Translations under genes and position numbers: made by a program
Shown: one piece after another, positions 52,253-60,351 of the stretch
Numbering within the stretch: position 1 is the stretch's first letter
Layout of the letters: every line of letters starts with the position of its first letter
The notes under the pieces: model-generated
Told to the model about the DNA's origin: nothing
What the model saw: the letters and a program-made list of their open reading frames with translations, nothing else
Databases searched by the model: none
NCBI GenBank assembly: GCA_000733415.1
Contig: KL662191.1
Coordinates: forward strand, 4,064,308 to 4,128,307
Source: [Leptolyngbya] sp. JSC-1
GTDB taxonomy: Bacteria > Cyanobacteriota > Cyanobacteriia > Elainellales > Elainellaceae
Reading direction: 5' to 3'
Length of the DNA: 64,000 nt

Positions 52253-52324
52253 TGGTTTATGAGTAAAGGTCAGATTGATTTAAGTGAGGCTAACAATAAA
52301 TGATGATGTAAATGGTCCTGTGTT

Positions 52325-52383
52325 GCTTAGTTGCCTGACCTTTCCGCAGATGAATCACTGGCTAGTGAAGCAAGTCCACTATA
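52325..52383. repeat. dispersed repeat, copy 2 (matches 18667-18725)
   Basis: Same motif order and orientation as the copy at 18667-18725, including ttgcctg and cgcagatgaatc-a-ctggcta-g-tgaagcaagt. Both copies lie in gene-poor spacers next to transmembrane-protein genes. Confidence 0.55.
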
Positions 52384-52747
52384 CGCTTACGTTCCTGCAG
52401 GGTAGTGCACTGAACCTCTTGCTTAGTCTGCGTGAGCAGACTTCCCCGATTAGCCCGAAATGGATTCGCGGCTGGAAGAAGTGCGAAGTCAAACGCTGGA
52501 TTGACCCAAAACTCTGAACAAACCCTGGCTAAATGCAACATTGCGTGCCAAGGCGATGACACTAAAAAACAGCAACTTCAGCCAAATTTAGTAATCAGTG
52601 GAATTATTGCTGTTTTATTACACAGTTCCGGCTAGCTAACGAATTGCTGTCAACGAACAGACAACATTCCCGCAACATTTGGCTCTACATACCAACTCTA
52701 TTCTGCTGTGCCCACTCAAGTTCACAACTTACTGATGTCCTTTCAGT

Positions 52748-52852
52748 ATGAATAGAACAATCCTGATGAATATCGGCGAACATGGGGATCGCCGAGCAAA
52801 CTGGCAGGTCCAAGAGGGCACGCCATCTGACAGCTATCTAAATGAAGCGTAA
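52748..52852 (+). CDS. candidate 34-aa peptide beginning MNRTI (low support)
   Basis: A short frame starts at ATG 52748, reads MNRTILMNIGEHGDRRANW and stops at 52850. It shares its first five residues with the next short frame at 52982. No strong ribosome site is seen. It is listed because it lies in a 1.1-kb spacer (52253-53393) that otherwise holds only a dispersed repeat. Confidence 0.15.
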   Translation: MNRTILMNIGEHGDRRANWQVQEGTPSDSYLNEA

Positions 52853-52981
52853 GCTTTGTCAGGGCTGCATCACGGTGGAGTTACACCACCAGGTACCCGC
52901 ACAGCAATCACCTTTCTAGTAATTGCTTTGACTTGAATGCTAATGAATTTCTTGAGGCCGGTTTGCAGCCGAGGGTCGTAG

Positions 52982-53089
52982 ATGAACAGAACAATTAGTG
53001 ACGGCATTCAGGACCTCCTACAGGCATGCCTTCTAACAGAGATTGCCGACCAATTTCTAGCAAAGAAACCGGTAGACGCCTACTGCTAA
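52982..53089 (+). CDS. candidate 35-aa peptide ending in a terminator stem
   Basis: The frame starts at ATG 52982, directly after an in-frame stop, reads MNRTISDGIQDLLQACLLTE, continues to a short basic segment and ends at TAA 53087-53089. The stop codon lies within the left arm of a strong intrinsic terminator, so a transcript clearly ends here. Whether the product is this peptide or a small RNA cannot be told. Confidence 0.25.
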   Translation: MNRTISDGIQDLLQACLLTEIADQFLAKKPVDAYC

Positions 53090-53108
53090 ACTCTTAGCAG
53101 GCATTTTT
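53078..53108 (+). terminator. rho-independent terminator (plus strand)
   Basis: TGCTAA (53084-53089), the loop ACTC and TTAGCA (53094-53099), extended by gcc/ggc pairing across a small bulge, are followed by ATTTTT. No gene of normal size ends here. It marks the end of a short plus-strand transcript in the spacer. Confidence 0.65.
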
Positions 53109-53393
53109 AAAGTCAGACTTGGCAAACGAGGATTCGAAAGCAGTACATGCACCAAACCCTGCTAATGATTCATACTCACGCATGGATCCTTGAATATCAA
53201 GAGAATTACTGAGGACTTTGACGAGTCTTTACATAACCAGGAATTTCTATAAAGCTGGATTACGTGGATGCCTGCCAAGACGCGAAAACAGCATCACCGT
53301 TGAAATCACTACGGCTAAATTGAATACAATTTTGTTGCTTTTATATTCTATGCTGATAATTTTGAGCAGCTTAATCCTGAATTTTCTCCGAAC

Positions 53394-54263
53394 GTGCGTT
53401 ACCAAATTACCCATCAGATTCGTTACAAATACGAGCGTGCTGTTGTTTTAGCACCCCACTTTCTGCGCTTGCGTCCTCGCTGTGATATCACCCAGAAGTT
53501 GCACTGCTTTAGCCTAGAGGTTGAACCAGCCCCCGAGCAGATTTCTGAATTGGTTGACCTCGACGGTAACGCAACCCTAAAAGCTTGGTTTGCTGAGGAG
53601 GGAGCACAGGAACTGGTCATTCAAGCTGTCTCTGACGTAGAAACCTTTCGCACGAATCCCTTTACCTACCTGTTGGAACCTTGGGCCTTAACCTTACCGA
53701 TCAACTACCCAGTCGCCCTATGGCACCAGCTTCAGCCCTACCTGAGCGGGCAGTTTGCCGGAGGTGTGACACCTGCCCCGGATCCAACCGCAGCTCAGCT
53801 TGCTCAAGAAATTTGGCTAGAGACTAATGGAAATTCAGTGGCCTTCTTGTCAGAGCTGAATCAGCGTATCTATCAAACCTGTGGCTACACACTGCGAGAA
53901 ACGGGTAGTCCCTATCCGCCCAGCATCACCTGGAGCCGCAAATCGGGATCCTGCCGGGATTATGCAGTGCTGTTTATGGAAGTTTGCCGAGCTGCGGGAT
54001 TGGCTACGCGCTTTGTCAGCGGCTATCAGGAAGGCGATCTGGATCGGGATGATCGTCACCTCCATGCTTGGGCTGAAGTTTATCTGCCCGGCGCTGGCTG
54101 GCGCGGCTATGACCCAACCCACGGGCTTGCCGTTGCCGATCGCCACATTGCCTTGGTCGCCACCCCCACCTCCAGAGACTCAGCCCCGGTCAGCGGCAGC
54201 TTGAAGACCACCGGAGTTCCCGCGGAGATGGAGTATTGGCTAAAGATTGAGATTTTGGCCTGA
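53394..54263 (+). CDS. transglutaminase-like cysteine protease-fold protein
   Basis: This 289-residue protein has the bacterial transglutaminase N-terminal beta domain (YQITHQIRYKYERAVVLAPHFLRLRPR). A transglutaminase core follows with catalytic triad C187 (SGSCRDYAVLFME), H224 (HLHAWAEVYLP) and D240 (GYDPTHGLAV). Members of this branch are thought to be amidases or peptidases, not protein cross-linkers. The GTG start at 53394 fits the family N-terminus. It converges with the Anbu gene across 4 bp. It belongs to the ATP-grasp/alpha-E/Anbu gene set but is separated from the first two by the O-acyltransferase pair. Confidence 0.92.
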   Translation: MRYQITHQIRYKYERAVVLAPHFLRLRPRCDITQKLHCFSLEVEPAPEQISELVDLDGNATLKAWFAEEGAQELVIQAVSDVETFRTNPFTYLLEPWALTLPINYPVALWHQLQPYLSGQFAGGVTPAPDPTAAQLAQEIWLETNGNSVAFLSELNQRIYQTCGYTLRETGSPYPPSITWSRKSGSCRDYAVLFMEVCRAAGLATRFVSGYQEGDLDRDDRHLHAWAEVYLPGAGWRGYDPTHGLAVADRHIALVATPTSRDSAPVSGSLKTTGVPAEMEYWLKIEILA

Positions 54264-54267
54264 TCCC

Positions 54268-55023
54268 CTATTCCCCCCTCCCCTCATCCTGATAATGCTC
54301 CCAGTCAATGTTGGGCATGCGCTCGAAAGCTTCGCGTAGAGAAATTTCCCACAGCTTACGGATTTTTTCCAGGTAGGGATCGCCAAGGGGGAGGCGGAGG
54401 TGGTGCCGAATCAGGAAGCTGTTGACTTCGTACATGACCAGGCTGATCGGCGGTCCGACAGAGATATTGGATTTCATTGTCGAATCGATCGACAGCAAGG
54501 CTCCTTTGGCAGCTTCTTCCAGGGGAGTCTCGAAAGTGAGGGTGCGGTCGAGAATCGGTTTGCCGTATTTGGTTTCGCCGATTTGCAAAAACGGGGTTTC
54601 AGCCGTGGCTTGGATGAAGTTGCCCTGGCTGTAGATCATATAAAGGCCGGGTAGCTCACCGCGAACCTGCCCGCCGAGCAGCAGGGTGCATTTGTAGTCA
54701 ATGCCATCCCGCTCTAGCCAAGGGCGCTCTTGCTGCTGAATTTGCCGCATCCGGTTGCCCACATAGCGAGCCACATCGTACAGGGTCGGAGCGTTGTGCA
54801 AATTTTCGACATCTTTTGATTGCAGGTCTTGGTGCAGCAGGTTCATCACCGCTTGCGTGATTGACAGATTACCGGACGTGCAGAGCACGATCACCCGATG
54901 ACCTGGATCGGAAAAGTCGAACAGCTTTTGGTAGGTTGAAATGTAGTCCACACCGGCATTGGTGCGCGAATCTGCCGCCATTACGAGGCCGTAGCGGGTG
55001 ACAATTCCGAGACAGTAGGTCAT
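54268..55023 (-). CDS. Anbu-type proteasome-related peptidase
   Basis: In this 251-residue protein, TYCLGIVTRYGLVMAADSRTNAG at the N-terminus is the proteasome beta-fold signature. The threonine that becomes residue 1 after loss of the initiator methionine is the expected nucleophile. TSGNLSITQAV and a GALLSIDSTMKSNISVGPP segment agree with the Anbu (ancestral beta-subunit) family, which assembles into helical or ring oligomers. The physiological substrate is not known. Longer upstream frames would bury the threonine, so ATG 55023 is required for activity. It lies tail to tail with the transglutaminase gene. Confidence 0.92.
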   Translation of the reverse strand: MTYCLGIVTRYGLVMAADSRTNAGVDYISTYQKLFDFSDPGHRVIVLCTSGNLSITQAVMNLLHQDLQSKDVENLHNAPTLYDVARYVGNRMRQIQQQERPWLERDGIDYKCTLLLGGQVRGELPGLYMIYSQGNFIQATAETPFLQIGETKYGKPILDRTLTFETPLEEAAKGALLSIDSTMKSNISVGPPISLVMYEVNSFLIRHHLRLPLGDPYLEKIRKLWEISLREAFERMPNIDWEHYQDEGRGE

Positions 55024-55237
55024 GGAAGAAAAATTAACGATTAGCAACGCTCCTTCCAATCTTACGACTAGCGATTGGTTTTGCTTTTGGCGCTACGCTA
55101 AATCTAGATCTGCATCTGCGTCTAAATCTGCATCTATAGCCGTCGCCACGACAGTTGGGACAGAGATATTGTTGTGGAAACACTATAGATCTGTCTTGTG
55201 GAGTCGTGTTGTGGAGTTGTGTTGTGGAGTCGCTCAA

Positions 55238-55444
55238 ATGACAGCCAATCCAAATAGCATCAAACTCGATCAGTTCCTGAAATGGGTGGGAGTGGTTCAG
55301 ACCGGCGGCGAGGCAAAGCTGCTGATTCAGCAGGGGCAGGTGAGCGTGAATGGCGCGGTAGAAACCCGACGCGGACGGAAGCTAGTGGAAGGGGACCGGG
55401 TTGCCGTTTTTGGCGAACGCTTTGTTGTGGGTGGACTCGACTGA
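55238..55444 (+). CDS. S4-domain RNA-binding protein (YbcJ-like)
   Basis: This 68-residue protein is essentially one S4 domain: IKLDQFLKWVGVVQTGGEAKLLIQQGQVSVNG followed by RRGRKLVEGDRVAVFGE. It should bind structured RNA, perhaps ribosomal. ATG 55238 matches the family length. A longer open frame from 55022 runs through short repeats (gatctgcatctgcg-like at 55105-55135; gtggagtcgtgttgtggag-like at 55199-55231) and is unlikely to be translated. Confidence 0.88.
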   Translation: MTANPNSIKLDQFLKWVGVVQTGGEAKLLIQQGQVSVNGAVETRRGRKLVEGDRVAVFGERFVVGGLD

Positions 55445-55565
55445 TTTCTCTCAGGGTTCTCTCTCTAAAGTGGGGATGAATAATGATAGTCTCTAAGTAA
55501 ATGCTGTGTGTACAGAAAAGTTTAGTATGAAATTTGATCGACTAAGATTGGGAGGGATCAAACCG

Positions 55566-55988
55566 ATGAAACGACTGCTTGGCGTGTTGGCGGCGCTCGG
55601 AGTCCTGTTGGCGGGCTTGGGATGGTTGGGACAGCCACAATCAGCGGTGGCACTTGAGTGGAATAGCTTGTCGTCCCCCATGCTGCTGGCCGTAGAACCC
55701 CGCAACCGCGCGGATGACAAATTGGCAACCGAATTTGGTAAAAAAATCGACTTGAACAATACCAACATTCGGGCGTTTATGGAGTATCCAGGGCTGTATC
55801 CGACCCTGGCCCGGAAAATTCTTCAGAATGCTCCCTTCGAGAAAGTGGACGATGTGCTGGATATGCCGGGATTGACCCAGCGGCAGTTGGAAACTCTGCG
55901 GGCAAACATGGATAACTTCACGATTTCTGCTCCAGAAGATGTATTCGTAGAAGGCGGCGACCGCTTCAACAACGGCATCTATCGTTAG
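55566..55988 (+). CDS. psbU: photosystem II 12 kDa extrinsic protein PsbU
   Basis: This 140-residue precursor starts with a cleavable signal for the thylakoid lumen (MKRLLGVLAALGVLLAGLGW...SAVA). The mature part has the helix-hairpin-helix pattern KIDLNNTNIRAFMEYPGLYPTLARKIL, then DDVLDMPGLTQRQLETL, and a conserved C-terminus ending GGDRFNNGIYR. PsbU stabilises the oxygen-evolving manganese cluster of photosystem II in cyanobacteria and red algae. ATG 55566 gives the usual length and has a ggagg site about 10 nt upstream. In-frame ATGs further upstream would put charged residues before the signal. This gene is the strongest indicator of the host group. Confidence 0.96.
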   Translation: MKRLLGVLAALGVLLAGLGWLGQPQSAVALEWNSLSSPMLLAVEPRNRADDKLATEFGKKIDLNNTNIRAFMEYPGLYPTLARKILQNAPFEKVDDVLDMPGLTQRQLETLRANMDNFTISAPEDVFVEGGDRFNNGIYR

Positions 55989-56153
55989 GGCCGCAAAGTG
56001 GGATCGGGTTTACCTGACTCGCCATCTAACTCCTAGCGGGCATGTGGATATCGCTCTTGGGTATGGGGAGGTGCAGCCAGTGCTGTAACCTGTTCCACAA
56101 TCTCCGAGGGCGATTTTTTGTACTCTATGAAACTGCGTAATCTGTAATAGCCT

Positions 56154-57860
56154 GTGTCCTATTCTGCATGGCCCGATTCTGGACAAAACACAGTTCGATT
56201 TGATGTGCTGGTGGTGGGTGGGGGAGCCGCCGGACTCTACACGGCTCTGTGCCTGCCACCCCACTTTCAGGTGGGATTAATTACTAAAGATGTCCTGTCC
56301 CTCTCAGCCAGTGACTGGGCACAGGGCGGCATCGCGGCGGCGATTGCGCCAGAGGATTCACCCACACTGCATATTCAGGACACACTCCGGGCTGGAGTCG
56401 GCTTATGTGAGCCAGAGGCGGTTCGGTTGCTAGTGGAACAGGCTCCCCGCTGTGTTCAAAATTTGGTTGAAATGGGAGTGGCGTTTGACCGACACGGCGA
56501 CGCCTTGGCCCTCACACTAGAAGCCGCCCACTCACGCCGACGGGTCTTACATGCAGCGGACACGACCGGACGGGCGATGGTGACAACCTTAATGGCGCAG
56601 GTGCTGTCCCGCAAAAATATTCAGGTTTTGCAGCAGGCGTTTGCCCTCGATTTGTGGTTAGGCCCCCAGGGGTGTGAGGGCATGCGGCTAATCTACGACT
56701 CCAAAATGATTTGGCTGCGAGCTGGAGCCGTGGTGTTGGCGACGGGTGGTGGTGGTCAGGTCTATGCCCAAACCACCAATCCGGCCCTGAGTACAGGCGA
56801 TGGCGTGGCAATGGCATGGCGAGCGGGTGCCCAACTGCGCGATCTGGAATTTGTCCAGTTTCACCCCACGGCTCTGACCCAACCGGGTGCGCCCCGCTTC
56901 CTGATCAGCGAGGCAGTGCGTGGCGAAGGTGCCCACCTCATTGATGCTGAGGGCCGCCGATTTGCCTTCGACTATCACCCAGCTGGAGAACTAGCTCCCC
57001 GAGATGTGGTCAGCCGCGCCATTTTTGACCATTTGCAAAAAACTAGCTCCGAGCCTGCTAGCGCCCATGTTTGGCTAGATCTACGCCCAATTCCGGCGGA
57101 AACCATTCGGCGTCGCTTTCCCAACATCATCCAGGTTTGTCAGCAGTGGGGGGTAGATGTCTTTCAAGCGCCGATTCCGGTTGCTCCTGCCGCTCACTAC
57201 TGGATGGGAGGCATCACCGCCGACAGCCTCAGCCGCACCACAATCCCAGCCCTCTATGCGGTGGGTGAAACGGCCAGCACAGGGGTCCACGGAGCCAATC
57301 GCCTCGCCAGTAACTCACTGCTGGAATGTTTGGTCTTTGGTGCCCAACTCGCCGCGCTAGAAGTTCCCCCTCCTGAGGCAGAAACCGCTCCCATGCCAGA
57401 TCTAGACAAATCTACACCCACAGAGATTAACCTGTCCGCTTTGGATTTGGCCCAAATCATAGAGTGGCGACATCGCTTGGCTCGGCTGATCTGGCAGAGT
57501 GCGGGCATTTGCCGCGAGCAGGCTGGGATGGAGCAGGCAATCACCCAAGTAGAAACTTGGCGAGCAGAGTTTGCAGCATTATCCGTGAGTCAGGCGCTTC
57601 TAGCAGAAATGCATTCCAATAGCACCTTGACCTTAAGCAATACCGAACCAAAAGCCTTGCGGCAGTGGGGTGAATTACGCAATTTACTGGATATTGCCAT
57701 GCTGATGCTAAAGAGCGCTGCCTTCCGCACCGAAAGCCGGGGTGGTCACTATCGAACCGACTATCCCCAAACCGACCCCAACTGGCAGGTTCATACCCTG
57801 GTAGAAGGCGAACGCTGGTACCGCTCGGCTCCCATCAACAGCTCGACCGACCCGAACTAA
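56154..57860 (+). CDS. nadB: L-aspartate oxidase
   Basis: This 568-residue flavoenzyme oxidises L-aspartate to iminoaspartate, the first step of NAD synthesis from aspartate. The FAD-binding motif is VLVVGGGAAGLYTAL. Further landmarks are ASDWAQGGIAAAI, HSRRRVLHAADTTGRAM, QFHPTAL, EAVRGEGAHL and HYWMGGITAD, with the C-terminal GVHGANRLASNSLLECLVFG. The C-terminal helical domain is complete. GTG 56154 is taken as the start because FDVLVVGGG begins about 15 residues later, as usual. It stands alone between psbU and a metallophosphoesterase gene. Confidence 0.96.
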   Translation: MSYSAWPDSGQNTVRFDVLVVGGGAAGLYTALCLPPHFQVGLITKDVLSLSASDWAQGGIAAAIAPEDSPTLHIQDTLRAGVGLCEPEAVRLLVEQAPRCVQNLVEMGVAFDRHGDALALTLEAAHSRRRVLHAADTTGRAMVTTLMAQVLSRKNIQVLQQAFALDLWLGPQGCEGMRLIYDSKMIWLRAGAVVLATGGGGQVYAQTTNPALSTGDGVAMAWRAGAQLRDLEFVQFHPTALTQPGAPRFLISEAVRGEGAHLIDAEGRRFAFDYHPAGELAPRDVVSRAIFDHLQKTSSEPASAHVWLDLRPIPAETIRRRFPNIIQVCQQWGVDVFQAPIPVAPAAHYWMGGITADSLSRTTIPALYAVGETASTGVHGANRLASNSLLECLVFGAQLAALEVPPPEAETAPMPDLDKSTPTEINLSALDLAQIIEWRHRLARLIWQSAGICREQAGMEQAITQVETWRAEFAALSVSQALLAEMHSNSTLTLSNTEPKALRQWGELRNLLDIAMLMLKSAAFRTESRGGHYRTDYPQTDPNWQVHTLVEGERWYRSAPINSSTDPN

Positions 57861-57862
57861 TC

Positions 57863-57887
57863 AAGCACCTGACCATCACCCGTGCTT
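57863..57887 (+). terminator. weak hairpin after nadB
   Basis: AAGCAC and GTGCTT form a 6-bp stem with a 13-nt loop just after the nadB stop, followed by TCTCC and not by a clear T-run. It may be a weak terminator. Confidence 0.25.
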
Positions 57888-58015
57888 TCTCCACCCCCTC
57901 CATCTATGGTTAGAAATTCTGCCAATCGTGCTCTAGGTGCTTGCTGCTGAGGACTGACCTAGCCTAGAATCCAAAGGCTAAAAGCCAAATTCAAGCGTTA
58001 CTCAAGCGTTGATCG

Positions 58016-59584
58016 ATGGAATTTGTTTCTGACCCGCCCACTTCTGTCAAGATTGCCAAAATGAAGCAGCGGGTGCGCTGGCAGCATTCCTTGATCGTGG
58101 AACGGGGCATTGACCAAACACGACTCCTGATCGACGACGGGGGCGCAGACGATTCAGAGTTCTCGTTTTTGGTGATTGGTGACAGCGGGTCTGGTTCTCA
58201 TCGGGGGCATCATCCCCAGCGCAAAATTGCCGAAATGATGCTGCAGCAGGACGAAGATAGCCGATTTGTGATTCATACCGGCGATGTCATCTATCTAGTT
58301 GGATCCAAGGAGTATTACTTTAAAAACTTCATTGATCCCTACCGAGAATTTCTGGTAGGCGGCGAACACGCCAAACGGATCAAATTCGACCGCATGGTGT
58401 TCAATCGCCCGTTTCTGTTGGTACCAGGCAACCACGATTACTACGATTTACCGCTGCTCTATGGAGTTTTGGCTCAGGCGGCGGCACCCCTCCGCTACCT
58501 ACTGCGCTCTCGGCTTGACTTAGATGTGGGATGGCAAGGTTCCCAGCAAGGTAAAGTCTATGCCCAAGCATTTTTAGATTACCTGCTCAATACCGATGAG
58601 GCAGCCTTGGCTCAGCATCTAGATGCCCATTACACCGCTTCTAGCCCTAGTGGACGCTGCCTCTGCTATCAGCCTAAACAGTTCACCCGCCTACCCAATC
58701 GCTACTATCAGTTTCGCTACGGCGGAATTGACTTCTTTGCCCTCGATTCCAATACGTTTAATTCACCGCTGCCGTTATCGCAAGGGGAACAAGGCGAAGC
58801 CCAACGGCGGCAGTTAGAGCAGCGACGGCTCGAGGTGCAGCAACAGCAACAGCAGCTTTTGCAAACAGCAAGACAGCTAAACCCCAACAATCCAGACGAA
58901 GCTGAGCAACTCGATGACTGCCGAACCAAACTAGAGCAGCTTGAGGAAGTCGAGAAGGATATCGACAAACAGTTAGCTGCCGATCCCGCCACAGTGGTAG
59001 ACACTGAGCAATTGGAGTGGCTCAAGCAGCGACTGATTGAGTCTTGGCAGACCGAAACGGTGCGAGGGCGCGTCCTATTCTTCCATCATCCGCCCTACGT
59101 GACTGAGGCAACCAAATGGCACCAGGGGCAAACATTAGCGGTGCGGTTGCGGTTACGAGACCTGCTCAATCAGGTCGCAGCCGCAATTGGTGAAACATCG
59201 CAGGGACGACCCCTCGTAGATTTAGTTCTGAATGGCCATGCCCATTGTCTAGAATATCTGCAAACAGGTGATACGGGCTATGCAGATGCCAATATTCACT
59301 GGATTGTTTGCGGTGGCAGTGGCTATAGCCTGCGACGACAGCGGCAAGAAGGACCCGAATTATTTGAACCCTGTCCGGAGCAAATTGGTAAACAGCGCTC
59401 AGTGGCCCGCTCAATGCTGTTCGTGGGCCGTCATGGGCAGGGATCCTACAAGCGGCGTCCTTACTCCTTTTTGCGTATCGATGTGAAGAACGGCATCCCA
59501 CCCCGGTTTGTGATTCGACCCTATGTAGCGGAACGCTATCGGCATCGATGGTACGAGCATAGCTTGGCAGCGTTTGAGATTTAG
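58016..59584 (+). CDS. calcineurin-like metallophosphoesterase with coiled-coil insert
   Basis: This 522-residue protein has the dinuclear-metal motifs in order: VIGDSGSGSHRG, HTGDVIY, LVPGNHDYYD, LFFHHPPYV and LVLNGHAHCLEY. Between the fourth and fifth elements of the fold (residues about 260-325) lies a glutamine/glutamate-rich coiled coil (RRQLEQRRLEVQQQQQQLLQ and KLEQLEEVEKDIDKQL). This is unusual for the family and may drive oligomerisation. The substrate is unknown. No signal peptide or membrane segment is visible. A 14-bp direct duplication covers its stop codon. Confidence 0.9.
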   Translation: MEFVSDPPTSVKIAKMKQRVRWQHSLIVERGIDQTRLLIDDGGADDSEFSFLVIGDSGSGSHRGHHPQRKIAEMMLQQDEDSRFVIHTGDVIYLVGSKEYYFKNFIDPYREFLVGGEHAKRIKFDRMVFNRPFLLVPGNHDYYDLPLLYGVLAQAAAPLRYLLRSRLDLDVGWQGSQQGKVYAQAFLDYLLNTDEAALAQHLDAHYTASSPSGRCLCYQPKQFTRLPNRYYQFRYGGIDFFALDSNTFNSPLPLSQGEQGEAQRRQLEQRRLEVQQQQQQLLQTARQLNPNNPDEAEQLDDCRTKLEQLEEVEKDIDKQLAADPATVVDTEQLEWLKQRLIESWQTETVRGRVLFFHHPPYVTEATKWHQGQTLAVRLRLRDLLNQVAAAIGETSQGRPLVDLVLNGHAHCLEYLQTGDTGYADANIHWIVCGGSGYSLRRQRQEGPELFEPCPEQIGKQRSVARSMLFVGRHGQGSYKRRPYSFLRIDVKNGIPPRFVIRPYVAERYRHRWYEHSLAAFEI

Positions 59585-59603
59585 CTGGTGAGATTTAGCT
59601 GGT
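59576..59603 (+). repeat. 14-bp direct duplication across a stop codon
   Basis: The unit gagatttagctggt occurs twice in a row and includes the TAG that ends the metallophosphoesterase gene. The duplicate therefore sits just after the stop and does not change the protein. Confidence 0.85.
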
Positions 59604-59917
59604 GGGGTGTTAGCTGGAAATGAGCAATACCTACCCTGATCTGGCCACAGCAGCAATTAATTGCGCTTTACGAGAACTTAACTTTAGGTTTACGTAGCCC
59701 TCCCGCAACTTAGGAAGAAGTTCACAATCGAGGGTTCTCGCGCTCAGTATACTGGGGGCATAAAGATTAATTGGGTGTGCTACTTGTTCTGGTGCCCGTG
59801 TTTCTACCCTGAAGAGATGACCTCAACTGATATCAGGATTATCGTTTATTGAACCTTGTATTGAATTTTGATGTGCTCTCCCCCCTACTTTGAGCTACGG
59901 TGTCCACACAAGTCGAA

Positions 59918-60023
59918 GATCCCCCCTAACCCCCTTAAATCAAGGGGAAGAGGCGAAGCCTGTGCGCAGCATCTACCAATCAGGGATTGAAGTCCCCCTT
60001 GATCAGGGGGATTTAGGGGGATC
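59918..60023 (+). repeat. GATC-bounded interspersed element, copy C
   Basis: This runs from GATCCCCCCTAACCCC to GGGGATTTAGGGGGATC, the same ends as copy A (10757-10841) and in the same orientation. Its middle is longer and contains a different segment (gaggcgaagcctgtgcgc). It lies in a 767-bp gene-free spacer (59585-60351). Confidence 0.75.
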
Positions 60024-60040
60024 ACCCCTTGCATTGAGTC

Positions 60041-60074
60041 GCGATCGCCCTCCGGGCGGTGCGGAGCACCATCG
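60041..60074 (+). repeat. HIP1-associated short interspersed repeat
   Basis: A GCGATCGC octamer is followed directly by ctccgggcggtgcggagcac, the form of a small interspersed repeat frequent in cyanobacteria. It lies 17 bp after element copy C. The following 280 bp up to the glycosyltransferase gene show no gene. Confidence 0.5.
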
Positions 60075-60351
60075 AGATCTGTGTACACGGTAGCTATTTT
60101 GAGTTGACTATATCTGGCTCGTAAGAGTCTGATTCGTGGGAATAGGATGTTTTTCCCCGTGGCTGTAGTGAAGGAACTGGGTTATCTAGGCTGAGCTATT
60201 GAATCAAGAGATAATTTTCGATTATCAATTTGAAGTTTTGGCTTAGCTGTTTAGCCTATCCGATTGAAACAGAGGTGACTAGTCATGGCTCTAAATCGGC
60301 TGAGGCAATCCTGGTGGTCCCTGTACTCTTGATAATTTCAGGAAGATTTCA

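Noticed and set aside
52284..52517. 77-codon plus-strand frame containing MNHWLVKQ, reminiscent of EVE-domain proteins
   Set aside because: The similarity ends after a few residues and the start lies in the dispersed repeat shared with 18667-18725.
55022..55237. 72-residue N-terminal extension of the S4-domain protein
   Set aside because: It is encoded by short direct repeats and overlaps the divergent Anbu start. The family begins at ATG 55238.
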